Assembly: GCA_002336895.1 (NCBI GenBank)
Contig: DDFC01000024.1
Coordinates: 310-7,246, forward strand
Length of the DNA stretch: 6,937 nt
Direction: 5' to 3'
Origin: Verrucomicrobiaceae bacterium UBA1938
Lineage (GTDB): Bacteria; Verrucomicrobiota; Verrucomicrobiia; Verrucomicrobiales; Verrucomicrobiaceae
Shown: piece after piece, positions 1 to 5,299 of the stretch
Layout: every line of letters begins with the position of its first letter
Numbering within the stretch: position 1 is the stretch's first letter
Program-made: the position numbers and the translations under genes
The notes under the pieces: generated by a model
Seen by the model: the letters and a program-made list of their open reading frames with translations, nothing else
Database searches by the model: none
What the model was told of the DNA's origin: nothing

Positions 1-70
1 GCGGCAAAGGCTGGGTGGCACCGGGGTTTGGCTGCGGATTCGGTGGATTTCCTGAAGGCGGAGGATTCAT
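1..70 (-). CDS. Partial CDS, proline/asparagine-rich N-terminus of an unidentified protein
   Basis: An ATG on the minus strand opens a frame without stops to the window edge. The 23 visible residues begin MNPPPSGNPPNPQPNPGATQ and are strongly Pro/Asn/Gly rich. Low-complexity proline-rich starts of this kind are common ahead of membrane or regulatory domains in PVC-group proteins, but no domain is visible here and the product cannot be named. The gene would lie co-directional with the main minus-strand block. Plus-strand readings of the same bases also stay open briefly, ending in stops at 73-75 and 84-86, so a plus-strand C-terminus is an alternative. The clean proline-rich start and an A/T-rich -10-like element just upstream favour the minus reading. 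Confidence 0.5.
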   Translation of the reverse strand, partial: MNPPPSGNPPNPQPNPGATQPLP

Positions 71-91
71 CGTGAAAACAGGCTGATGCTC

Positions 92-121
92 TATATACGC
101 GGAAGCCCTGACTCCCTACAA
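92..121 (-). promoter_or_regulatory. Possible promoter for the left-edge minus-strand gene
   Basis: Read on the minus strand, TTGTAG (116-121) is followed after 18 bp by TATATA (92-97). Transcription would start near 85, giving a leader of roughly 15 nt before the ATG at 70. The -35 matches consensus at only three positions, so this is weak. Confidence 0.25.
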
Positions 122-193
122 GGCTAATTTGCGACCAATCTTAACCAGTTGTGGACACTTTTCGTCCAGTTTTCGGCTGGCAATGATGGGGGA

Positions 194-221
194 ATGAAAC
201 GCCTCCCGGCCAGCGTATATA
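194..221 (+). promoter_or_regulatory. Possible promoter for the plus-strand Cys-rich ORF
   Basis: ATGAAA (194-199) and TATATA (216-221) are separated by 16 bp and lie about 60 bp before the ATG at 282. The -10 sits in the word GCGTATATA, which recurs in inverted orientation at 92-100, where it faces the divergent left-edge gene. The match is weak and rests on consensus comparison alone. Confidence 0.2.
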
Positions 222-281
222 TCAGACTCGGCCCGACCTGCCAGCCTGAGCCGTGCTTTGGGAAGTCTCCAGCCACTCGCC

Positions 282-542
282 ATGAACACCCACCGGGAAT
301 GCACCCTGACCTGCGAGTGGCGTGCTACCAGCCAGTGCCTCTGCTGCCTCGTGAGCGAGTGCGTCCTGCAGAGCACCCACCTCGGCCAGTCCCAGCTCTC
401 CGGCGTCCGCGCCCTCTACTTCTCCCAGGAGCTCCCTCCCTGCATCCTGCCAGACGGCACCCTCCACTGGAGCGATGCCCCACCCTCGGAAAACGAAGAC
501 CCCGCCCCCCACTTCGGAAACGCCGACGCTCCGGATTGGTGA
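282..542 (+). CDS. Small cysteine-rich hypothetical protein (86 aa)
   Basis: This 86-codon frame runs from ATG 282 to TGA 542 and is the only convincing plus-strand gene. Support comes from codon use: almost every third position is G or C, as in the high-GC genes of the window, and the competing overlapping frames read as arginine/proline-rich noise. The product has seven cysteines (residues 7, 11, 19, 21, 22, 27 and 54), with a CxCC cluster at 19-22. The middle holds the segment ALYFSQELPPC (44-54), and the tail is acidic and proline-rich. There is no signal peptide or membrane segment. The cysteine spacing suggests metal binding or disulfides but matches no family I recognise. A TTG at 258 would add eight residues; ATG is preferred. 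It converges on the minus-strand gene ending at 616, with 73 bp between them and no clear terminator. Confidence 0.55.
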   Translation: MNTHRECTLTCEWRATSQCLCCLVSECVLQSTHLGQSQLSGVRALYFSQELPPCILPDGTLHWSDAPPSENEDPAPHFGNADAPDW

Positions 543-615
543 GTGCCGCAACTCGTCCCAACCGAGTCCTGGCTAGGGCTGTCATTTCGGTGCTTCACGC
601 TCGGCCCTGGGCCAT

Positions 616-1887
616 TCACGCTTTGATCACACCCTTCAGCACCTTCATCTGCGCCGCAGCCCGCTCCTCCACAAAGGCCATCGCCTTCTTCACCTTCGCC
701 TGCGCGGCAGGGTAGTCTTTGTGGATGCCCATGAGGATCTCAAACATCCTCGTCGCCGGAGTCGAGTCAAACTCCGGTGCCCATTCCTCCAGACCGATGT
801 CCTTGAACATCCAGCACTTCGGCGAGTGAAACTCCGAAAACGTGTGCATCATCGGCGTGCCCATCGCCAGCGCCATGATCGGCGTGTGCGGCTCATGGCA
901 GATCACCGTGTGCGCCCGTGCGTAGAAGGAGCAGGCCTCGTCCACGTTCCAAAACTCGTCAAAGTTCACCACATACGGCTTCAGATCCTCCGGCAGCGTG
1001 TCGTAGATGAACTTCTTGTTGTACTCCATCTCCTTCCGCACCTCCGGGGCTATCACCACCTTCCACCCCGTCTCCTTCACCCACATCGCGATCAGGTCCT
1101 GATACACCTTCGCCCGCCGTGTATCATCCGCGATGTTCTCCGGCGTCGGGTGCAGCGGGTTCAGCTTCTGCGGCCGCTTGTCATCCACCCCAGGGCTGCT
1201 GGGCGAGTGCGTGCGCAGCTGGATCGTGATGAACTTCTTCTCCTCCAGCCCGTGCTTCTTCATCCGCGCCAGCGCCTTCTCCTCATCGCGCACATCGATG
1301 CCAAAGCACCCGTCCGGCCCGAACTCCAGCACCGGGGGCTTCACCCCCGTGTCCTGCAGCAGCTTCAGCGTCTTGGAATCCCGGCAGTAGATGTACGCCG
1401 CGCTGTTCAGCAGCTCGATTCGCTTCTCCGCATCCTTGCCCGTGACCATGTCCGGGAAATACGACTGCCCCTGCAGCCCCCACGGCTTGCCGATCTTCCG
1501 GCAAAACGCCATGAAGTCCGTGCTCTGCCCCATGCCCGGCCCTTGAAGAAAGAAGTCACTCCTCTTCACCGCCTCCTGCACCGCGCCGCCTTCTTTGGAA
1601 AGATAACCCTTCACGATCTCCAGCTTCGGAAACCGCTTCATCAGCATCGCATCCACCGCCTCATTCGTATTCGCCGCCCACAGGATCACCTTCGCCTCCG
1701 GCAGATACTGCTCCAGAAACCGCAACGTCCCCGGCGTATGCCCAATATCCCCAATATTCTTCGTCGCCCACCCGCAGTGGAGCAGCACCGTCTTTTGGGA
1801 AGCATTGGCAGTTTGCCCCAATGCCGACAGGGCAGGGGAACCGAAGGCGAAAGCGGAGGTGTGGAGAAAGGAGCGGCGGGTGGGCAT
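616..1887 (-). CDS. Tat-signal polysaccharide pyruvyl transferase family protein
   Basis: The 423-aa product starts with a textbook twin-arginine signal: TRRSFLH at residues 3-9, a short hydrophobic stretch, and an Ala-Asn-Ala cleavage-like site at 27-29. The rest resembles the polysaccharide pyruvyl transferase fold. Visible features are an N-terminal beta strand with NIGD (44-47), a strand-helix segment ending in YCRDSKTLKLL (167-177), and a C-terminal block with CHEPHTPIMALAMGTP (330-345), which matches the family's conserved histidine region. Family members transfer pyruvate from phosphoenolpyruvate to sugars. Here the Tat signal implies export, which fits poorly with a cytosolic PEP donor, so the real substrate is uncertain. 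The frame is open for 59 codons further upstream, but the ATG at 1887 is chosen because it puts the Tat motif at the very N-terminus. No Shine-Dalgarno is visible. The gene lies 62 bp downstream of the DUF2625 gene and may be co-transcribed with it. Confidence 0.85.
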   Translation of the reverse strand: MPTRRSFLHTSAFAFGSPALSALGQTANASQKTVLLHCGWATKNIGDIGHTPGTLRFLEQYLPEAKVILWAANTNEAVDAMLMKRFPKLEIVKGYLSKEGGAVQEAVKRSDFFLQGPGMGQSTDFMAFCRKIGKPWGLQGQSYFPDMVTGKDAEKRIELLNSAAYIYCRDSKTLKLLQDTGVKPPVLEFGPDGCFGIDVRDEEKALARMKKHGLEEKKFITIQLRTHSPSSPGVDDKRPQKLNPLHPTPENIADDTRRAKVYQDLIAMWVKETGWKVVIAPEVRKEMEYNKKFIYDTLPEDLKPYVVNFDEFWNVDEACSFYARAHTVICHEPHTPIMALAMGTPMMHTFSEFHSPKCWMFKDIGLEEWAPEFDSTPATRMFEILMGIHKDYPAAQAKVKKAMAFVEERAAAQMKVLKGVIKA

Positions 1888-1949
1888 GTTTGAAATGAAT
1901 GTGGGTGACAGACTCGCGGCAGCAACGAAACAAAGATCGCTTCCTTTCG

Positions 1950-2603
1950 TCAATCGGCGGCGCTTGCATTGAGCTGTCCTGCCATTTCCTGCTGGAATGA
2001 CCATGCCTCTGCGACTGGTACATCTCGGTTTTGTGCAGGTGGTAGGACGCACTCCGCTGTCCAAAGTGGAGGATAGAAAAAAATGCAGCGATCCGGCGGC
2101 AAACGTGAGATGACTTCTTCACACCCCGGCCAAGCCATGTCTTGGTAAAAGTCTTTGAAGTCCGTGCAGGCCCAGATCAGAAACTGAGTGTAAGTGCCAT
2201 CCAAGGCCACCCATTTGAGGCTTTTTGGGGAGAAATAATACATCTGGTGTCCATCGTTTCCGAGGGCTCCGCCGTTCAAGGCGAAGAATCCTCCGAATAC
2301 ATCGTCAGCCACCAGGTAGAATCCAGCCGATCTGCCCTGATTCCAGTCTGGAAGAGTGCGAGGAATCGCAGTACTGCCCGAGCCAAGAATACGCAACCAT
2401 CCATTAAGCACCGAAATGCCGCCAGTGTGATAGGCGATGGCTCCCATGGGGGATCGCGTTGTCACCTGCGTACGATACAGCACATCTGCTGCCGCAGGCG
2501 AAGCAGGATGCAAAACACAGCGCCCTGGACATTTCTGCACCGTTTCAATCACAAAGGACAGGGCAGACTCTGTCTCGTTGATCAGTTCATTCAGCGGTCG
2601 CAT
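1950..2603 (-). CDS. DUF2625 family protein
   Basis: The 217-aa product is a full-length match, from memory, to the DUF2625 family. Typical blocks appear in order: RPLNELIN at the start (2-9), QVTTRSPMGAIAY (46-58), NGWLRILGSG (67-76), LPDWN (84-88), ADDVFGGFFALNGGALG (99-115), YYFSP (122-126), FYPPLWTAE (176-184) and PVAEAW (196-201). There is no signal peptide or membrane helix, so it is probably cytoplasmic. The molecular function of the family is unknown to me. The ATG at 2603 starts directly with the conserved first block. The gene is 45 bp downstream of the membrane-anchored orphan gene and belongs to a run of three lower-GC genes; the row 2221-2280 counts as 50% GC by hand. DUF2625 proteins often occur among small orphan genes, so a role in a defence or immunity-like cassette is possible but is inference only. 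Confidence 0.85.
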   Translation of the reverse strand: MRPLNELINETESALSFVIETVQKCPGRCVLHPASPAAADVLYRTQVTTRSPMGAIAYHTGGISVLNGWLRILGSGSTAIPRTLPDWNQGRSAGFYLVADDVFGGFFALNGGALGNDGHQMYYFSPKSLKWVALDGTYTQFLIWACTDFKDFYQDMAWPGCEEVISRLPPDRCIFFYPPLWTAECVLPPAQNRDVPVAEAWSFQQEMAGQLNASAAD

Positions 2604-2648
2604 GGTTGTGGTGAATGTGATCAGGGCACAAAATCCAGCAAGGCCTAC

Positions 2649-3164
2649 TTACTTCCTCAAGATCCCCGGCGATAATGCCCATGATCTCAATTGCGTGGTT
2701 CCCTCGATGCTAAAAAATCCCTCGCAATGGTCGAAATGAATGGAGTCATTGTCATTGTTTTGAGCCACCGTGACGGCAAGGTACGAACGTGAGTCGGGCA
2801 AACCTTCGCGCAATCGAACGACAGTGACTTGGCGCGGCCAGCCCTCTTGGTCATTATAAACATAAGTGGCAAGTGATGATTCCCCAAACTCTCTCTCTAA
2901 GAGCCTGCAAATGTCTTCATGGAGACTTTTGAGGCACCATTCATCGATGCCGTCAGCGTATGTATCGATAGAAAACCTCCAATGTGTTAAACCGCACATG
3001 GACGGCCCCAGTGCGTCAACATTGCGCCCCCGATGGTAGTCGAACGTGCTCAGGAGCATTCGGGCCTTCAAGTAAGGGGCGTAAAGCCAGGCAAAAAAAG
3101 CAGTGCCCATAATTCCGAGTGCGGCGATGACGGCGGTATTACGAATGAGTTGTCTACGGCTCAT
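2649..3164 (-). CDS. Hypothetical protein with N-terminal membrane anchor
   Basis: The 171-aa product has a basic start (SRRQLIRN, residues 2-9), one hydrophobic helix at about 10-29, and then a soluble domain of about 140 residues. The SRR-Q-L-I-R stretch loosely resembles a twin-arginine motif but lacks the usual phenylalanine. No clear cleavage site follows, so an uncleaved anchor with the domain outside the cytoplasmic membrane is most likely. The domain has four cysteines (57, 77, 86 and 147), a central alpha segment (79-93) and probable beta strands such as RQVTVVRL (111-118) and SYLAVTVAQ (127-135). I do not recognise the family. It begins 17 bp after the DUF6210-like gene ends, which suggests one transcript. 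Its GC is low for the window: rows 2701-2760 and 2881-2940 count as 42% and 47% by hand. Confidence 0.75.
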   Translation of the reverse strand: MSRRQLIRNTAVIAALGIMGTAFFAWLYAPYLKARMLLSTFDYHRGRNVDALGPSMCGLTHWRFSIDTYADGIDEWCLKSLHEDICRLLEREFGESSLATYVYNDQEGWPRQVTVVRLREGLPDSRSYLAVTVAQNNDNDSIHFDHCEGFFSIEGTTQLRSWALSPGILRK

Positions 3165-3181
3165 CGGATGATCGGTGATAA

Positions 3182-3643
3182 TCAGTCACTATTGGCCCAG
3201 GTCAATATTCCATGACGCGGATATGGACCAAAGCCTGCGAATTCCGCCAAATCTTCGTCGGTGTGTTCATCCGCTTTGATGACGACATGGACCCAAGCCT
3301 CATGACAGATGGTGAGTTTCTCGCGGTCGACGTTGATGGCTGCATTCAACCCAAAACGAGAAAGAACGTCCTCGATAAAGTCTGCATCTTCTGAATCCAA
3401 ACCCGATGTGGCACCAGCGCCGCGATGTTTTGCCCCCTCAAAGTACGCCGAGAGTTCCAGCTCCGGAGATGAGAATCGCAAATCCTTGGGTCCGTAATTG
3501 TTCCTGAGAGGGATATAAACTCCCTCGACCTCCGGCTGCAGGCACGAGGTTCCGCCAGTCTGGTTCGACACCATGACCCCGCTTTTGCAGGTCAAAATGA
3601 GGCCAGTGCCGACGGCATCGTAAAGTCGAATGGTCGGCTTCAT
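3182..3643 (-). CDS. DUF6210-like protein
   Basis: The 153-aa product appears cytoplasmic, without signal or membrane segment. It opens with two short strands around GLILTCKSGVMVSNQTGG (14-31), continues with CLQPEVEGVYIPL (34-46), has an acidic helical middle (83-98), then EAWVHVVI (115-122), and ends in GILTWANSD (145-153). The pattern of a small residue before GV, then SNQTGG, EVEG-x-x-IPL, and a terminal LTW-x-NSD matches what I remember of DUF6210, a family without assigned function. The assignment is from memory and should be read as probable. The ATG lies 16 bp after the stop of the ferredoxin gene, with a 13-bp palindrome filling the gap, and the next gene starts 17 bp downstream. Third positions are much less GC-rich than in the ferredoxin gene, which suggests a separate origin. 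Confidence 0.75.
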   Translation of the reverse strand: MKPTIRLYDAVGTGLILTCKSGVMVSNQTGGTSCLQPEVEGVYIPLRNNYGPKDLRFSSPELELSAYFEGAKHRGAGATSGLDSEDADFIEDVLSRFGLNAAINVDREKLTICHEAWVHVVIKADEHTDEDLAEFAGFGPYPRHGILTWANSD

Positions 3644-3646
3644 GAT

Positions 3647-3659
3647 GAGAATAATTCTC
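3647..3659. repeat. 13-bp palindrome at the ferredoxin / DUF6210-like gene junction
   Basis: GAGAAT-A-ATTCTC is a perfect inverted repeat with a 1-bp centre. It fills almost the whole space between the ferredoxin stop (3660-3662) and the next ATG (3641-3643). The centre is too short for a stable RNA hairpin, so a protein-binding site or chance is more likely. The same six-base arms recur in opposite order at 6734-6751. Confidence 0.4.
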
Positions 3660-4505
3660 CTACCGCCCCGCCAGCGCCGCCGCAGCCTTCGCTTTCGCGA
3701 TCTCCGCTTTCTTCAAAATCTCCTCCGTGCTCGGCAGGCTGGCCAGCACATCGGCCGGGATAAACCCATCACCCACCAGCTTGGTCAGGCACTTCTTCCG
3801 CTCATCCAGCGCCTTGTCAGGGCTGCGCTCTTTGCTGAAGCGTGACTTCGCAGCGGCGCTGCGGTCTTTGAGGGCGGAGTAGATGTCGCCGCCGAGCAGC
3901 GATGAGATGTCCACCTTGATCTTTTCGCGGCCAGCTTCCTTTTCGTTGATCTCATCTCCGTTGATCGGGCCTGCCTGATACTTCGGGAACATGATGGCCA
4001 CCTCCGGGCACACGCGGGAGCAGGCGGGGCAGTTGGTCTTGCAGTTGTCGTTGTTCTGCACCTGGATCTTGTTGTCCTCGCTCACGCCATAGACGTCGAA
4101 GAGGCAGAAGCTCAGGCACTGCATGCAGTTGGTGCAGCGGGAGTAGTCGATCACGGGGAACCACGGCTTCCATTTGCCGGGCTCGTTCATGGTTTTGTCG
4201 CCACGGGATTTGTCCACCAGCGCCACGATGGCGTCCGGCTCCAGCCCGGTGATGTCCCGGGTGTCGATGCTGATCCGGCCGGTGGCGTCTTCCAGCGCGG
4301 GGGCTTTGCCCTCAAAGGCGCCCAGCACCAGCAGGCTGCGGTCATCGTGCGGCATGGCACTGGCACCCTGACCGCTGCGGGTGACGGTGTAGCCTTTGTC
4401 CAGCAGCGCCATCATGGTCTTGGCACGCGCTTCGGCGGGCAGCTGGATGCTGCCATTTCCTTCGTAAAGAACGACTCGGAGCGGGCGGTGTGTGTGGGTG
4501 ATCAT
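3660..4505 (-). CDS. Ferredoxin-domain protein, 2x[4Fe-4S]
   Basis: The 281-aa product carries a bacterial-type two-cluster ferredoxin domain. CTNCMQCLSFC supplies cysteines 124, 127, 130 and 134; CKTNCPACSRVCP supplies 155, 159, 162 and 166. The second set has three residues between its first two cysteines, as in some ferredoxin-like subunits. Before it is an alpha/beta region (about 1-105) with strands LRVVLYEG (9-16) and RSLLVLGAF (56-64), whose family I cannot name. After it is a charged helical tail (about 185-281) ending in a Lys/Ala-rich helix. There is no signal peptide, so it is a cytoplasmic electron carrier. Its partner enzyme is not visible. The upstream neighbour encodes an HdrA-N-like Cys protein sharing a leader motif, which suggests the two work together. 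The ATG at 4505 is well supported by the start of the first strand. GC is high; the row 3721-3780 counts as 67%. Confidence 0.9.
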   Translation of the reverse strand: MITHTHRPLRVVLYEGNGSIQLPAEARAKTMMALLDKGYTVTRSGQGASAMPHDDRSLLVLGAFEGKAPALEDATGRISIDTRDITGLEPDAIVALVDKSRGDKTMNEPGKWKPWFPVIDYSRCTNCMQCLSFCLFDVYGVSEDNKIQVQNNDNCKTNCPACSRVCPEVAIMFPKYQAGPINGDEINEKEAGREKIKVDISSLLGGDIYSALKDRSAAAKSRFSKERSPDKALDERKKCLTKLVGDGFIPADVLASLPSTEEILKKAEIAKAKAAAALAGR

Positions 4506-4511
4506 GGGCTC

Positions 4512-4531
4512 TTAAAAAGGTCTGGCGGTCA
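4512..4531 (-). promoter_or_regulatory. Leader motif copy 1, before the ferredoxin start
   Basis: The plus-strand text TTAAAAA-GGT-CT-GGCGGTCA ends six bases from the ATG at 4505. A second copy lies at 5020-5038, just ahead of the preferred start of the neighbouring Cys-rich gene; the copies differ by one A and a CT insertion. Placement suggests an operator or translation-control element. It does not look like a Shine-Dalgarno. Confidence 0.4.
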
Positions 4532-4571
4532 AAAAGGGATCAGGAAATCAAACGGGAACGACGGCACAAAA

Positions 4572-4607
4572 TCGTCCTCGTCCTCCTACTCGAACTCGTT
4601 CTCGATC
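4572..4607. repeat. Six-fold hexamer repeat TCGNNC
   Basis: Six consecutive 6-bp units read TCGTCC, TCGTCC, TCCTAC, TCGAAC, TCGTTC, TCGATC. The unit TCGNNC is degenerate but exactly in phase (one unit has C for G). It lies in the 171-bp spacer upstream of the ferredoxin gene, where no gene is visible. It looks like a low-complexity intergenic repeat of the kind dispersed in PVC genomes; that wider distribution is from memory. Confidence 0.6.
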
Positions 4608-4618
4608 CATCAACGTCT

Positions 4619-4647
4619 GTTCAAGTTTGAAGGTTTCAAGTTTCAAG
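4619..4647. repeat. Heptamer-like GTTTCAA repeat
   Basis: The units GTTCAAG, TTTGAAG, GTTTCAA and GTTTCAA follow each other, then one G. The last two are exact tandem copies, and TTTGAAG is close to an inverted copy. It sits 12 bp after the TCGNNC hexamer array in the same spacer. Confidence 0.5.
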
Positions 4648-4676
4648 CCGCCTGCGTTCCAGGTTCTCGTGTGGGC

Positions 4677-5009
4677 TCAGGGATCCGCCTTGAGCAGCGC
4701 ATCCGCGATCTCCTGCGCCGTCTGCGTTCTCATGTTCAGGATCTCCGCATCGGCGGGCAGGGGAGAGCCCGCCTGCTCAAAGAGCCCCTTCACGGCGCGC
4801 GGGTAGCACGCGGCGATGCGCAGCTTGCCACACGCGGCGATGGCGCTCAGGCGCGGGTCGCGGTGCGCGGCCATCTCGCAGAGGTCGGACACGGTTTCAA
4901 AGCTGGCGCTGGAGTCGCAGAGTTTTTGCAGGACGTCGTTTTTGACGCCGGTGGGCACCACCTGCGCGTAGGCGCAGCGGCAGTAGAGAATGGTGGCGGG
5001 AGAGCTCAA
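4677..5009 (-). CDS. Small Cys-rich protein resembling the N-terminal Fe-S domain of HdrA
   Basis: The product (110 aa from TTG 5009) has six cysteines at 10, 12, 31, 44, 60 and 68. The order of motifs resembles the N-terminal domain of heterodisulfide reductase subunit A: ILYCRC (7-12), then VV, DLCEMAA (42-48), LRIAACYPR (63-71) followed by a helix ending QAG (79-81), and EILNMR (89-94). HdrA has corresponding YxCxC, CSxPG, VVVAACSPR and NIRE segments. The flavin and ferredoxin parts of HdrA are absent, so this is a stand-alone version, probably binding an Fe-S cluster in the cytoplasm. The ferredoxin gene lies 171 bp downstream. No ATG is available. TTG at 5066 would give 129 aa with an Ala/Thr-rich extension; TTG 5009 is preferred because the conserved part begins there and the shared leader motif sits just before it. 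The homology is from memory of the family. Confidence 0.75.
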   Translation of the reverse strand: MSSPATILYCRCAYAQVVPTGVKNDVLQKLCDSSASFETVSDLCEMAAHRDPRLSAIAACGKLRIAACYPRAVKGLFEQAGSPLPADAEILNMRTQTAQEIADALLKADP

Positions 5010-5019
5010 GAGGGCGCGT

Positions 5020-5038
5020 TTAAAAAAGGTGGCGGTCA
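5020..5038 (-). promoter_or_regulatory. Leader motif copy 2, before the HdrA-N-like gene
   Basis: The plus-strand text TTAAAAAA-GGT-GGCGGTCA matches copy 1 at 4512-4531 apart from one extra A and a missing CT. It ends ten bases upstream of TTG 5009. If translation began at TTG 5066 the motif would be inside the coding region, so its position supports the shorter gene. Confidence 0.4.
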
Positions 5039-5085
5039 GTGTGGCCGCAGGCGGCGCGGTTCGCAACCTCTGTGCTGCACCACCC

Positions 5086-5099
5086 GCCGTCCGGACGGC
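5086..5099. repeat. 14-bp perfect palindrome
   Basis: GCCGTCCGGACGGC reads identically on both strands. It lies 77 bp upstream of TTG 5009, in the spacer between the regulator and the HdrA-N-like gene. A dimeric regulator binding site is plausible; GC-rich chance symmetry is the alternative. Confidence 0.45.
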
Positions 5100-5113
5100 A
5101 GCGTATTAAAGGC

Positions 5114-5148
5114 AGTGCCCGCCCGTTTCTTCCACGGCAGGCGGCACT
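5114..5148. repeat. Imperfect hairpin
   Basis: AGTGCC (5114-5119) pairs with GGCACT (5143-5148). Inside it GCC pairs with GGC and CGT with ACG across a short loop, with small bulges on both sides. It lies in the inverted-repeat-rich spacer. No T-run follows on either strand, so a simple intrinsic terminator is unlikely. Confidence 0.4.
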
Positions 5149-5174
5149 ATTTTCGGTTCATTCTGGGATCGGGG

Positions 5175-5189
5175 GCGCTGGGGGAGCGC
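5175..5189. repeat. Short hairpin GCGCT-GGGGG-AGCGC
   Basis: Five-base perfect arms flank a loop of five G. It is six bases from the large inverted repeat at 5195-5273 and may be part of the same repeat unit. Confidence 0.35.
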
Positions 5190-5194
5190 TGATT

Positions 5195-5273
5195 GACACC
5201 GCAAGAGTCAAGAAGACCGCAGAGTTCTGATTTTGCAGGGTTTCTCTGCGGTCTTCTAATCTCTCGCGGTGTG
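5195..5273. repeat. Large imperfect inverted repeat downstream of the response regulator gene
   Basis: Two 30-bp arms (5195-5224 and 5244-5273) are complementary at 25 of 30 positions. The 14 inner bases, AGAAGACCGCAGAG and its complement, match perfectly; the loop is 19 nt. The element begins 26 bp past the regulator stop codon and would form a very stable hairpin in its transcript. It lacks the T-run of a standard intrinsic terminator. CTCTGCGG-type words resemble dispersed intergenic repeats, so this may be a REP-like element that also ends or protects the regulator mRNA. Confidence 0.7.
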
Positions 5274-5299
5274 AATGATTTCGTGCGGTCCTGCTCCTG

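Noticed and set aside
543..615. Possible terminator between the convergent genes (ACTCG...CGAGT and GGCCCTGGGCC)
   Set aside because: The stems are only five bases or lack a loop, and no T-run follows on either strand.
149..715. Plus-strand frame of 188 codons over the left spacer and the end of the pyruvyl transferase family gene
   Set aside because: The product is Pro/Arg-rich, overlaps the better Cys-rich frame 282-542 in another phase, and runs antisense into a supported gene.
721..1893. Long plus-strand open frame (390 codons) opposite the pyruvyl transferase family gene
   Set aside because: Its product is Arg/Leu/His-rich low-quality sequence without motifs. It exists because the minus-strand gene has GC-rich third positions, which suppress antisense stops.
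1888..2064. 59-codon N-terminal extension of the pyruvyl transferase family protein
   Set aside because: It would bury the twin-arginine signal in the interior and overlap the DUF2625 coding region.
5010..5066. 19-codon extension of the HdrA-N-like protein to TTG 5066
   Set aside because: The added residues are Ala/Thr/Pro-rich and contain the shared leader motif; the conserved core starts after TTG 5009. It cannot be fully excluded because both starts are TTG.
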